A DNA stretch of 64,000 bases, taken from assembly GCA_041396905.1 (NCBI GenBank), contig JAWKXQ010000015.1, positions 1 to 64,000 on the forward strand, given 5' to 3'. Shown piece after piece: positions 42,770 to 51,074 of the stretch. The notes beneath the pieces are model-generated. The model made no database searches. It was given only the letters and a program-made list of their open reading frames with translations, and was not told the DNA's origin. The translations under genes were made by a program, and so were the position numbers. This DNA is from JACXVD01 sp020446665. Lineage in GTDB: Bacteria > Pseudomonadota > Alphaproteobacteria > Sphingomonadales > Sphingomonadaceae. The first letter of the stretch is position 1, and every line of letters starts with the position of its first letter.

Positions 42770-43375
42770 TCAGGTCATGTCATAGCGCGGCAAGGCATCG
42801 CCATGCTTCGCGGCATGTTGGTTGATCCATTCAACGGTCGGCTTGAGCCCGCCAAAGGGATAGAAATGCAGACGCACCCGGCCATGCTCCGGCCCCATGC
42901 CTGTGCGCAAGGCATCAACCAGCTTGTCCGGCCCAGCCGGACCGATCAGGTTGGTCAGTGAAATACCATAGTTCTTGAGCACAGAGGCAGACGCACCCAC
43001 GCCGCAGAATTTGGCATAGCGCAGCAGCCGCTTGATCCCGCCGGGGCCAGGCATGCCGATATGCACCGGCGCGTCGATATCGCGCTGGCGCATTTCCGCA
43101 AGCCAGCTCAGGAAAGCATCGGAGTCAAAGCCGAATTGCGTGACCACCAGAGGTGCCATGCCGCGACCGGTGATTTCTTCAATCTTGCGCTCCATCCAGT
43201 CCCACAATTGCGGGGCAGATACGGCTGGATGCCCTTCGGGATGCCCGGCGATGCCGATGGCGGTGATCCCGTTATCTTCGAAAATGCCGGTACGGGTCAT
43301 TTGCAGCGTATCGGAAAACGGGCCTTCGGGTTGCGGGGGATCGCCTGCCACCAGAAAGACGCGCATTGCCCCGCA
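42770..43375 (-). pseudogene. Methylenetetrahydrofolate reductase (metF-like), 5'-truncated
   Basis: From MRVFLVAGDPPQPEGPFSD (ATG at 43366) to the stop, about 198 residues read as the C-terminal two thirds of MetF: IGIAGHPEGHP, PLVVTQFGFDSDAFLSW, and DAPVHIGMPGPGGIKRLLRYA. Upstream in the same frame the sequence becomes the antisense of the LigM-like gene, so roughly the first 90 codons are missing. The last good homology ends near 43375. The gene leads purU-folD. Confidence 0.75.
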
Positions 43376-43441
43376 GCGTGTGCGCCGCCTCGCGCTGGTC
43401 AGCACCGGCGTGCATGGCGTACAGCCGGGCGAAACGGAAAA

Positions 43442-44041
43442 GATGCCTTCAAGCTGCTTGAATATCTCGGCATCAACAGCTTCAGGGGCTTTGTCGAGGA
43501 CAAGTGGGTGCCGGTAACGGTCGAAGGCTATTACCTGACCCCGTGGGATCTCGGCTATGGCCACATCGTCAAGTTCGACCATGACTTCGTCGGCCGCGAA
43601 GCGCTGGAGAAGATGAAGGATGACAAGCACCGCGTGAAAGTGACGCTGGCGCTCGACACGGAAGACGTGCTGCGCGTGCAGAGCTCTGCCCTGCAGAAGG
43701 GTGACCGGGCAAAGTACATGGAATTCCCCAGCGCGGTCTATTCCATGCACCCGTTCGATGAAGTGCGCTGCGATGGCAAGGTCATCGGCCTGTCCACCTG
43801 GGTTGGCTATTCTGCCAATGAAGGCAAGATGCTGACGCTGGCGATGATCGATCCCGACTATGCCGAAATGGGCAAGCCGGTGACGTTGGTCTGGGGTGAG
43901 CCGAATGGCGGCACCAGCAAGCCGACAGTCGAGCCGCATGTCCAGACCGAGATCAAGGCCTATGTCAGCCCGGTTCCCTATTCGGAAACCGCGCGCGACA
44001 ATTATGCGGATAGCTGGCGCCAGGAAGGCGTCGCTCGCTAA
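43442..44041 (+). pseudogene. GcvT/LigM-like aminomethyltransferase-family O-demethylase, 5'-truncated
   Basis: About 199 codons remain, from DAFKLLEYLGINSFRGFVED through YYLTPWDLGYGHIVKFDHDF and GREALEKM to STWVGYSANEGKMLTLAM and GTSKPTVEPHV. This is the C-terminal part of THF-dependent aromatic O-demethylases such as LigM (vanillate/3-O-methylgallate), normally about 470 aa. The first half is absent, and the reading frame is joined head to head with truncated metF in the interval 43375-43441. In sphingomonads ligM and metF are neighbours, which fits loss of a shared divergent region. LigM versus DesA-type substrate is unknown. Confidence 0.75.
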
Positions 44042-44069
44042 GCCTCAGACCCGTTGGAGGCTGGCAAGC

Positions 44070-44106
44070 AGGGCGGTTTCCCGGTTGGGAGGCCGCCCTT
44101 TCTTTT
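44070..44106 (+). terminator. Terminator after the LigM-like gene
   Basis: AGGGCGG (44070-44076) pairs with CCGCCCT (44093-44099), with an inner TTCCC/GGGAG stem around GGTT, followed by TTCTTTT. Confidence 0.8.
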
Positions 44107-44141
44107 GGCGTATATAGCTATATCTGGTCCAAAGACGCCGA

Positions 44142-44318
44142 TTATAGACCGCGTAAGGTCCGCCAAGGCTTCCAGATTTTGAGGACGAGGGCTGCGAATC
44201 CAATCGGAGCAATCACGCCGATCATATCACCGCGCTCAACAATATCCCAACTCCACCAACCGACAAATGCGGCCAGAATGATCAAAACAACAATTTGGGC
44301 TGGGGCTGTTCGACTCAC
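44142..44318 (-). CDS. Small membrane protein, 58 aa
   Basis: A GTG at 44318 follows AAAGGA by 8 nt. The product starts MSRTAPAQIVVLIILAAF, continues WWSWDIVERGDMIGVIAPIG and ends KIWKPWRTLRGL, giving two predicted membrane helices and a basic tail. It lies 20 bp downstream of the IclR gene on the same strand. No family recognised; it is too short for most gene callers. Confidence 0.6.
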   Translation of the reverse strand: MSRTAPAQIVVLIILAAFVGWWSWDIVERGDMIGVIAPIGFAALVLKIWKPWRTLRGL

Positions 44319-44338
44319 TTGAGTTCCTTTTGTGGCAG

Positions 44339-45088
44339 CTAACTCGCTTCCAGCAGCGCGGCGGTGCGGTTGAGCAAGTCGGTCACGCGCTGTTCCATCT
44401 CCGCGTCAAAGCGTACCTTGGGCACAGCCACAGCCAGCGCGCCGGCGGCCTCGCCATCAATCAGCACCAGTCGCCCGATCCCGGCAATGCCGAGGCTGTA
44501 TTCCTCGTCCGTATGGGCGAGCCCGGTGCGGCGTATTTCCTCCAGCTCGGCGCGCAAACTGGCTTCGTCGCTCACGGTCTTCTCCGTAAAGCGATACCGC
44601 TCGCCTTCCGCGAAATAGCTGTCCAGCTCCGCCGCGCTCAGCCCGGAGAGCAGCGCCTTGCCTGCTGACAGAGCATGGAGCGGCGTGCGTGTGCCGCTGT
44701 TCACCGCATAGCGCAGTGCCTGCTCGCTCGTCTCCGTCACGATCGCTTCGGCTTCCCAGCCATGGCGGACGAAGAAGCTGGCGGTTTCGTTGAGCTGGAC
44801 GCGCAAGGTGCGCACCAGTGGCGCCACCCTCTCGGCCAAAGTGAAACCGCCATCATGGGCCTGCAGCCGCTCCAGCCCCGGACCGGGGCGATAGCGACGC
44901 CCCTCGCGGATCAGATATTGCCGGTCCACCAACGTTGCCAGCAGATAGGATAGCGAACTGACCGGTATGCCCAGCGCAGTGGCGATTTCCTGCGCCACCA
45001 ATGCGCGGCGTTGAGCCACGACATATTCGATAATGTCGAGCGTGCGCGTCGCCGACTTGACCTGGGAAGAGGGTGACGCGCTCGCCAT
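44339..45088 (-). CDS. IclR-family transcriptional regulator
   Basis: This protein of 249 aa has an N-terminal winged HTH (LDIIEYVVAQRRALVAQEIA, then LGIPVSSLSYLLATLVDRQY) and the C-terminal effector domain with TPLHALSAGKALLSGLS, LAHTDEEYSLGIAGIGRLVL and GALAVAVPK. IclR proteins control aromatic and C2 catabolism, so it may have regulated the adjoining C1/aromatic genes. The ATG at 45088 lies inside the end of the broken MetE-like gene's stop region; an in-frame ATG at 45133 is less likely. Confidence 0.9.
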   Translation of the reverse strand: MASASPSSQVKSATRTLDIIEYVVAQRRALVAQEIATALGIPVSSLSYLLATLVDRQYLIREGRRYRPGPGLERLQAHDGGFTLAERVAPLVRTLRVQLNETASFFVRHGWEAEAIVTETSEQALRYAVNSGTRTPLHALSAGKALLSGLSAAELDSYFAEGERYRFTEKTVSDEASLRAELEEIRRTGLAHTDEEYSLGIAGIGRLVLIDGEAAGALAVAVPKVRFDAEMEQRVTDLLNRTAALLEAS

Positions 45089-45089
45089 G

Positions 45090-45634
45090 TCAGCCGATCC
45101 GGGCCTCGGCAAGATCCGCGAGGTAATCCTCATGCGTCTTGTAATACTGGTTCGGCTGGAAGGCGGTTGTCAGCCCCGGCGCAGCGGAGTTGAGGAAACC
45201 GTGCGCCGTTCCGCCATGCTTTGCCATCGCATGTTTCATGCGGCGGATATCTTCGTGGCAAGGCTCCAGATTGACCAGCCTGATCGGCGCAATGGCGCTG
45301 GCGCGGGTGAATTCCTGCGCGCCATAATATGCGCCAGCTTTCTTGCCAGTTCGGGCACTTCGGCCAGGTCCCCGGCCGGGTTACGCGGCGTGTGGCCGCC
45401 AAACCCTTCGAGCCGTTCGATAATGTAGGTGGAATAGCCGACCTTGCCCAATTCACCATCAGAAAAATCCGACACACCGCATTCGACCTGATGGCGGACC
45501 GCTTCATCCACCGCAGCCTGGACCTTTGCATCAAATTCGTCGACGTCGAATGCTTCGCCCATGTCGCGGGCGAGCAGCAGCGGAACCACTTGGTCGCCGC
45601 GCGGAAGGCTGCCGACATGAGTGGTGCAGATCAT
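45090..45634 (-). pseudogene. MetE/cobalamin-independent methionine-synthase-like protein, frameshifted and truncated
   Basis: From an ATG at 45634 after GAGGATAAATCG the frame reads MICTTHVGSLPRGDQVVPLL through FSDGELGKVGYSTYIIERLE to about 45324. There it shifts by one base; the sequence ATGGCGCGC would restore the frame if it were ATGGGCGCGC. It then continues FTRASAIAPIRLVNLEPC and AAPGLTTAFQPNQYYKTHED to a TGA at 45090-45092. Relatives are about 370 aa, so the C-terminal half is also absent, cut where the IclR gene starts. The family transfers methyl groups from methyl-THF, consistent with the C1 neighbourhood. Confidence 0.7.
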
Positions 45635-45753
45635 CGATTTATCCTCTTTGCGCACCCTGTTTCATATATGCGAAAACAGCGCAACTGTGAATCTGAATAG
45701 ATTGCACTGATCCCTGACGACCGTTGCGGTTGCCCTGCAAGGGGAGAATTTGC

Positions 45754-46145
45754 GTGAGCCGGACAGCTGCCGAAGTAGCCAATCTCAAGCTTGTGATCGA
45801 AATGTTCGAGCAGGTGCTGGTTCCGCTCGAAGGTAGCGCCGTGGATCGATTCATCAGCCCGGACTATATCCAGCACCACCAGAATGTGGAGCCGGGGCGC
45901 GAGGTGCTGAAGATTTTTCTCGACTGGGCAAAATCGCAGCCGGGGCCGACAGAAACCCCGTCGATCAACCGCAACCCCGGTATGGACGAGACAGCGGTCG
46001 ATCAATTGCGCGCGCCCCATGGCGCGGCAATCCCAGCTTTGAATGCCCGGCGGGCAAGCATGACTGGCTGACCAGACATGTCTTTATCGGGATTGGCGAA
46101 CGCAAGCCGGACGGAAATCTGCTGCGCTATTATGCGCTGGTGTGA
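45754..46145 (+). pseudogene. SnoaL/NTF2-like small protein gene, frameshifted
   Basis: A GTG at 45754 after GGGGAG starts MSRTAAEVANLKLVIEMFEQ and continues with SPDYIQHHQNVEPGREVLKI, a SnoaL-like start. Near 46020 the frame breaks; CATGGCG read as CATTGGCG would give WRGNPSFECPAGKHDWLTRH and FIGIGERKPDGNLLRYYALV to a TGA at 46143. The second part is not a SnoaL pattern I recognise. It is divergent from the MetE-like remnant. Confidence 0.5.
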
Positions 46146-46183
46146 GCGTTCCGCGTTCGACATTTGACGGGTTACACAGGTGA

Positions 46184-46269
46184 CAGGGTGTCACCCTGCT
46201 GGACTTCCAACCCTTGTTTGAAATCAGATAGTTATGGATTTTCGACCCGGCCAAAACCGGGTGACACCC
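46184..46269. repeat. Two copies of the dyad GGGTGTCACCC
   Basis: CAGGGTGTCACCCTG at 46184-46198 is a perfect 7-bp dyad around one T. GGGTGACACCC at 46259-46269 is the same dyad on the other strand, 73 bp away. The spacing suggests paired protein-binding sites or the ends of a small repeat unit. No gene start is close enough for a clear operator role. Confidence 0.5.
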
Positions 46270-46473
46270 TCTAAGGAGAAAATCTGCATAATCGACAATT
46301 GCAAAGAGCCGCTTGCGATTATGGCGGGGTGAAAGCGTGTAGGAAAGCGGACAAGAGCCCTCCCGGTCCGATGCGCGTTCGGCACAAATGCCTGAACGGC
46401 CGGATTGGGAAGACGCATGGCGGGATCGTAGTGGCAGAAACGGCGTGGGGAACGGCCCCCACCAAACCACACT

Positions 46474-46649
46474 CGTCACCCCGGGCCTGACCCGGGGTCC
46501 CGCTCTTCTTGAGGTGCTTTGGCGGAGGGGGAGTGCCAGGCTGCGGGGACAAAGTAAGCCTGCGTAGCATCATTTGCCTGTGGCTCGTTCGTTTGAGCAA
46601 GTCCGGCGCTCAAAGACTAGCGGGACCCCGGATCAAGTCCGGGGTGACG
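46474..46649. repeat. Inverted pair of REP-like GC-rich repeats
   Basis: Positions 46474-46503 (CGTCACCCCGGG...GGGTCCCGC) and 46620-46649 (the inverse) are near-identical inverted copies. Each is itself a partial palindrome around CCTGA or TCAAG, of the CCCCGGA-TTGATCC-type intergenic repeat common in alphaproteobacteria. The 116 bp between them has no gene. The pair resembles a BIME/RAYT-type unit. Confidence 0.7.
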
Positions 46650-46696
46650 GCTGTCCGGTTGTCCGCAATCTTGTCCTGTCCGGGACGCCTCCTTTG

Positions 46697-47221
46697 TCAG
46701 CGCTGCAGTCGAAGCTCGTAGAGGAATTCATCGTCCCGGTGGTCACCCACCCAGAAGTCGATATCGGCGATCTTGGTGAAACCGTAGCGTTCGTAGAAAC
46801 GCTGTGCGCCGTCATTCTCGCTATAGACCGATAGCTGGATCGCATCGTGGCCGCGCGCTTTCGCTTCATCCAGCGCCCAGTCCATCAGCACGGCACCAAG
46901 GCCGCGCCCGGTCATTTTAGGGTCAGTATAGAGCTGGCCCAGAGCGATGGGATTGGCGGCATCGGAATGCTCGACATACCAGCTGGGGTAACGCAGCTTG
47001 CAGAAGCCGAGCAGCTTGCCCGCTTCGTCAAAGGCAAGCTGGTGGATGCAATCCTCGCCCGCCACTTCCTTGGCGACTTCCGGCTCGGAATAGACCTGCT
47101 CAAGGAAGCTTGCCAGCGACTCCGGCTTGTAGAGATGGCCGAATTTGGCGACGAAACTGTCGCGGCCCAGCGCAGCAAGCGCGGGGACATCCTCCAAAGA
47201 AGCGGGACGCAGGATCGGCAT
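46697..47221 (-). CDS. GNAT-family N-acetyltransferase
   Basis: This protein of 174 aa starts MPILRPASLEDVPALAAL and carries the acetyl-CoA motif LYTDPKMTGRGLGAVLMDWA (Q/RxxGxG/A) and LSVYSENDGAQRFYERYGF. The substrate is unknown. The ATG at 47221 is the family start; the upstream open stretch from 47365 overlaps the mechanosensitive-channel gene's end and is not conserved-looking. It lies 61 bp after that gene on the same strand. Confidence 0.88.
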   Translation of the reverse strand: MPILRPASLEDVPALAALGRDSFVAKFGHLYKPESLASFLEQVYSEPEVAKEVAGEDCIHQLAFDEAGKLLGFCKLRYPSWYVEHSDAANPIALGQLYTDPKMTGRGLGAVLMDWALDEAKARGHDAIQLSVYSENDGAQRFYERYGFTKIADIDFWVGDHRDDEFLYELRLQR

Positions 47222-47282
47222 GACCCTGCGCCCGTATCTTTGCTTTGGCGGGCTGGCAAGTCGACCCGCCTGAGCGGCGGAC

Positions 47283-48443
47283 TTACTTGTCCATCTGCTC
47301 CAGCTTCCTGGCGGCCCATTCACGACCGCCCAGGCCGAAGGCCAGCGCTGTTGCCACAGCACCACCGATCACCAGCGCGCCAAAGGCCATTTCGACGATC
47401 TCATCGCCCACGCCCATCTGCTTCAGCCCCATGAAGGTGAACAGCACGATGGCCACCCAGCGCACGACCTTGGCCGCAGTGGAGCTGGCCCCATCAGCGC
47501 CGCCCATCAGCTTGGCCAGCATATTGGCGAGGAGATAGCCGACGAGGATCACCACACCGCCAAAGATCACGCTGCCGCCCAGTTCGAGTACTTCGTTGAG
47601 GATCGCGGTCAGTTCCGGGAAGCCCAGCAGCCGGGTGGCGGCAATGGCAAAGAACAGGATGATCGCGATCTGTGCCACGCGCGAAACCACGCTGGTGACA
47701 GAAGACCCTTCAGGCAGCAGGCCCAGCGCGCCGACCGAGCGGTCCACACCCAGACCGGGCAGAATGTCGCTCAGGATCTGCACCACGAACTTGCTGATCA
47801 GATAACCGATACCGAGCAGGATCGCCGCCCCGATAATGTTCGGGATAGCGGCAAAGATCATTCCCAGCATTTCCGTTGCCGGGGCAGAGATCGTTTCGAT
47901 CTTCAGCGCACCCAGCGCCGCGATGGCCACCGGGATCACGATCAGCACATAGATGATCGTGCCGATCGTCCCACTGATCGCGGTGTTGCCGGTGACATTG
48001 TCCACCCCGCCCTTATTGGCCCATTTGTCCAGATCAGCAGTCTGCATGGCGGTGACGGCAATGTCGCGTACGATCTTGGCCACCATCAGGCCGATGAAGA
48101 AGATCAGGCCAGCTGCGGCGAGATTGGGGATGAAGCCCATCACATCGTCCAGCAATGTCTGCAGCGGCGCCATCACGCCGGTCAGATTGAAGACGTTGAG
48201 GATCGCCAGCAGACCGAACAGCCAGACCAAAAGGCTGACGATCTTGCCCAGCGACATGCCGATGCTTTCACCGCTGCCCGTGCCCTTTTGCAGAAAGGAC
48301 ACATTGTCCACCAGCTTGGCAAAGGCCCATTTGGCGGCCTTGGCCAGCGCCCATGTGACGACCAGTATGATGACTGCCGCCAACAATTGCTTTCCGATCA
48401 GCATCGCCAGATCGGGATCGAAACTGTATTTTCCTAATTGCAT
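47283..48443 (-). CDS. Mechanosensitive-channel-related membrane protein (conserved TM helix repeats)
   Basis: This 386-aa protein has repeated pairs of membrane helices with the TM_helix pattern: FIPNLAAAGLIFFIGLMVAK, AIPNIIGAAILLGIGYLISK and VIFGGVVILVGYLLANMLAK, ending with LVIGGAVATALAFGLGGREW. This matches the CmpX/MscS-like family with several pore-like helices. The last GLGGREW recalls the MscS TM3 end. It probably relieves osmotic pressure. A hairpin covers its ribosome site (see 48450-48481). Confidence 0.82.
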   Translation of the reverse strand: MQLGKYSFDPDLAMLIGKQLLAAVIILVVTWALAKAAKWAFAKLVDNVSFLQKGTGSGESIGMSLGKIVSLLVWLFGLLAILNVFNLTGVMAPLQTLLDDVMGFIPNLAAAGLIFFIGLMVAKIVRDIAVTAMQTADLDKWANKGGVDNVTGNTAISGTIGTIIYVLIVIPVAIAALGALKIETISAPATEMLGMIFAAIPNIIGAAILLGIGYLISKFVVQILSDILPGLGVDRSVGALGLLPEGSSVTSVVSRVAQIAIILFFAIAATRLLGFPELTAILNEVLELGGSVIFGGVVILVGYLLANMLAKLMGGADGASSTAAKVVRWVAIVLFTFMGLKQMGVGDEIVEMAFGALVIGGAVATALAFGLGGREWAARKLEQMDK

Positions 48444-48449
48444 GAATAG

Positions 48450-48481
48450 CTCCCCGTTTGAAATTGTACGAACCCGGGGAG
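48450..48481 (-). promoter_or_regulatory. Hairpin sequestering the channel gene's ribosome site
   Basis: On the reverse strand CTCCCCG (48481-48475) pairs with CGGGGAG (48456-48450) around an 18-nt loop. The second arm contains the GGGGAG Shine-Dalgarno 6 nt before the ATG at 48443. The fold would mask translation initiation, and could act as a cis switch. Confidence 0.5.
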
Positions 48482-48651
48482 AATAACAGATGACCGCCCA
48501 AATTCGAAGGGAGCGTTACAAGCCCTTACAACTTTGGATTTAATCTGAACGGCGGATACCAAATTTCCTTCTTTGAAAAAATTTGGGACCTACATACTTA
48601 ACTAGCCAGATTGCGCTTGACTAGCCCGCTGACGTTGGCTAGTTAGGTTCC

Positions 48652-49590
48652 ATGAGCAAGGAAAAGCCCGAAACCGTCAGCCTCTACCAGTTCTTTGAAC
48701 GGTTCCCGAATGAGGAAGCTGCGCGTCAGTATTTTGAAAACAACCGCTGGGGCAACGAGCCGGTTTGCGGCCACTGTGGCAGCGTCAATGTAGTCGAATG
48801 CAAAGATCACAAGCCGATGCCGTATCGCTGCCGCGATTGCCGAAAGCATTTCAGCGTTCGCACTGGCACGGTCTTGGCCGAAAGTCGCCTTCCCCTGCAC
48901 AAGTGGCTCATGGCGATCTACATGATGACTACGGCGCGCAAGGGCATTCCTTCTACCCAGATGGCCCGCGAACTCGGCATCACACAGAAGTCAGCTTGGT
49001 TTCTGGCGCAGCGCATTCGCGAGACTTGGCTAGCTGGCGCCGACCAAGGCCCCATGGGCGATGACGTTCAAGTGGACGAGACTTACATCGGCGGCAAAGA
49101 GCGCAACAAGCACGGCTCTAAGAAGCTTCGCGCCGGTCGCGGCCCTGTCGGCAAGACAGCCGTGCTTGGTATTCGTGATGAGAACGCGCAGGTTCGCGCT
49201 ACCCCTGTCGCTGACACCAGCGCCCCGACACTCACCAGCTACATCAAAGCCAATGTGCCGGAAGGCGCTTACGTCACCACTGACGAACACGGCTCCTACA
49301 AGGGCCTGCGCGCTGATGGTTACAAGCACTTCTCTGTCAATCATGGCGCTGGCGAGTATGTCCGCGATTATTGCATCCACACCAACGGCATCGAAAGCTT
49401 CTGGGCACTTCTCAAGCGCGGCCACTATGGCATCTACCACTACATGAGCCAGAAGCACCTTCACCGCTACGTCAACGAGTTTGCCTTCCGCCAGAACACG
49501 TCACAGGATGGCACTATGAAATTCATCGAAAAGACGGTTGCCCGCATGATCGGCAAGCGTCTCACCTACGAGGCCCTTACCCATGGCTAA
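48652..49590 (+). CDS. IS1595-family transposase
   Basis: This 312-aa protein has an N-terminal zinc ribbon (VCGHCGSVNVVECKDHK and YRCRDCRKHF), a helical binding region (RKGIPSTQMARELGITQKSA) and a DDE-type catalytic core starting VQVDETYIGGKERNKHG. Later elements are TTDEHGSYKGL and HTNGIESFWALLKRG, which supply the remaining acidic/Asn residues. This is the ISXO2/IS1595 layout. The stop overlaps the next gene by 8 bp. A repeat of TAACTAGCCA/TGGCTAGTTA just upstream could let the transposase repress itself. Confidence 0.95.
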   Translation: MSKEKPETVSLYQFFERFPNEEAARQYFENNRWGNEPVCGHCGSVNVVECKDHKPMPYRCRDCRKHFSVRTGTVLAESRLPLHKWLMAIYMMTTARKGIPSTQMARELGITQKSAWFLAQRIRETWLAGADQGPMGDDVQVDETYIGGKERNKHGSKKLRAGRGPVGKTAVLGIRDENAQVRATPVADTSAPTLTSYIKANVPEGAYVTTDEHGSYKGLRADGYKHFSVNHGAGEYVRDYCIHTNGIESFWALLKRGHYGIYHYMSQKHLHRYVNEFAFRQNTSQDGTMKFIEKTVARMIGKRLTYEALTHG

Positions 49591-50608
49591 AGACGACAAA
49601 ATTATTGAGCCGCTTGATGCAACCTTTGACGAGGTTGCCGCAGCTATGACTCCCAAATCTCAAAAACTGGAGACAGTCGTGAGTAGGGCTCTGCCCGCAT
49701 TCGCTCAGCCAGATGAAATTCCCGTCGCGATAGCCAAAGGCACAATGAAAATTGGCGACCTTGAGATTGATTGCGTCGTTTTGGCTGACGAAACGCGACT
49801 GATTTCCGACCGTGGCGCTAGCAAAGCACTCGGAGGGAAGCGGGGCGGCTCACATTGGAAGCGAATGAAGGAGGATGGCGCCTTAAGCCTGCCCCCTTAT
49901 ATTTCTGCGGCCAATCTGAGGGAATTTATTCCCAACGATCTCATATATATCCTGACAAATCCCGTTCAATATAAAGCAACCAAGTCAGGCGCCATAGGTA
50001 ACGGTTTGCTGGCAACCGCATTCCCGAAAGTGCTAAAGGTGTGGCAGCGTGCTTATGAGGCAGGTGTTCTTAAGCCACAGCAAATTCACATTGCGGAACA
50101 AGCTATCAGGCTCCTTGAGGGGCTTGACGAGGTGGCAATCGTCGCGCTGATCGATGAAGCTACAGGCTATCAGGAAATTAGGCGCCATGACGAGCTACAG
50201 CAAATTCTTAGCGCCTATGTGCTGCCGGAACATCGGCCCTATCTGAAAAGTGTGCCGACCGAATTTTTCAAAGAGCTTTACCGAGTTTACGGGTGGAATT
50301 GGACGCCTGACAATCGCGGCCCGCGCTATGCTGGCAAGCTCTTGCGGAAACTCATCTACGAGCAATTGCCGGAGCCTGTGTTGCCAGAGTTGGACAAGCT
50401 AAACCCAACAAACAAAAAATACCAACGCAAAGGGAAGCATTTCCAGAGCCTAACAGAGGAAGTGGGATTGCCGCATATGCAGGGTCAGCTATCAGGAGTT
50501 ATGGCGCTGCTGAGAGCCACCCCCAGCAAAAGCCCGAAACAATTTGAGAAGCTTTTTACCCGCGCATACGGCGACCAATATGAGCTGGCGCTAGATGATG
50601 ACGACTAA
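49583..50608 (+). CDS. P63C-domain protein, transposon cargo
   Basis: This 341-aa protein has no signal or membrane helix. Residues about 60-170 contain LISDRGASKALGGKRGGSHW and NGLLATAFPKVLKVWQRAYEAG. The C-terminal half has the P63C pattern: YLKSVPTEFFKELYRVYGWN, and RNYxGKLxRKLIYEQLPEPVL-like segments, then NKKYQRKGKHFQSLTEEVG. P63C proteins are often found beside IS1595-type transposases and their function is unknown. The start overlaps the transposase stop by 8 bp, so it is co-translated with it. Confidence 0.75.
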   Translation: MAKDDKIIEPLDATFDEVAAAMTPKSQKLETVVSRALPAFAQPDEIPVAIAKGTMKIGDLEIDCVVLADETRLISDRGASKALGGKRGGSHWKRMKEDGALSLPPYISAANLREFIPNDLIYILTNPVQYKATKSGAIGNGLLATAFPKVLKVWQRAYEAGVLKPQQIHIAEQAIRLLEGLDEVAIVALIDEATGYQEIRRHDELQQILSAYVLPEHRPYLKSVPTEFFKELYRVYGWNWTPDNRGPRYAGKLLRKLIYEQLPEPVLPELDKLNPTNKKYQRKGKHFQSLTEEVGLPHMQGQLSGVMALLRATPSKSPKQFEKLFTRAYGDQYELALDDDD

Positions 50609-51072
50609 CCGGCCCGCCCCAATCGGATGGCCATGGCCTGTTGAGACACGTTGAAACGCACCGCTAGGGCTGCGGTGCTTTCATCAGTGACATCCGTAAG
50701 CCTGTGACGCGGCATAAGCACGTTCGCTGCAAAGCTGTTGGCTTGGCGTTCATGGATCGGTCGAATGTTTGCATTCGGGCGGTTTGTGCCTTCGGTGCGA
50801 TAGGCGCGATTGTCCCCAACGCCGTCGCCAAGCAAATCGCGGTGATAAATGTAATGACCTAGCTCGTGCGCAGCGGTGAACCGCTGGCGAGTTTCTGGGT
50901 GAAGGGAGTTCACTACGATACGATAGCTGCCGTCTGTGCGCTCGATATATCCCGAAATATTGTCGGCCATCGGCTCATAGGAGAGAGGCAAGCCGATGTC
51001 TCGAATGATTGCGTCAATTGGAACAGGCGTGCTGTTCCAATGCGTCTCAATCACCTTCATGGGATCGGGCAT
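50605..51072 (-). CDS. ImmA/IrrE-family metallo-endopeptidase, transposon cargo
   Basis: This 155-aa protein has the zinc-metalloprotease motif FTAAHELGHYIYH (HExxH) and downstream EROANSFAANVLMP-like segment (ERQANSFAANVLMP) that supplies the third ligand Glu. ImmA proteins cleave repressors to switch on mobile elements; IrrE relatives respond to stress. It ends 4 bp overlapping the P63C gene's stop from the other side and follows the small membrane-protein gene by 2 bp. No XRE repressor target is present in the element. Confidence 0.88.
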   Translation of the reverse strand: MPDPMKVIETHWNSTPVPIDAIIRDIGLPLSYEPMADNISGYIERTDGSYRIVVNSLHPETRQRFTAAHELGHYIYHRDLLGDGVGDNRAYRTEGTNRPNANIRPIHERQANSFAANVLMPRHRLTDVTDESTAALAVRFNVSQQAMAIRLGRAG

Positions 51073-51074
51073 AT

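Larger units (their letters stand above)
46146..46696. other. Non-coding stretch with inverted repeats
   Basis: This 551-bp gap holds no credible gene on either strand. It contains two GGGTGWCACCC dyads in the first 130 bp and an inverted pair of 30-bp GC-rich repeats in the last 230 bp, listed separately. The stretch between them shows nothing I can name. Confidence 0.6.

Noticed and set aside
46084..46479. 131-aa open frame in the 46 kb gap
   Set aside because: It crosses the GGGTGWCACCC dyads and the REP-like repeat, has no ribosome site and no family features.
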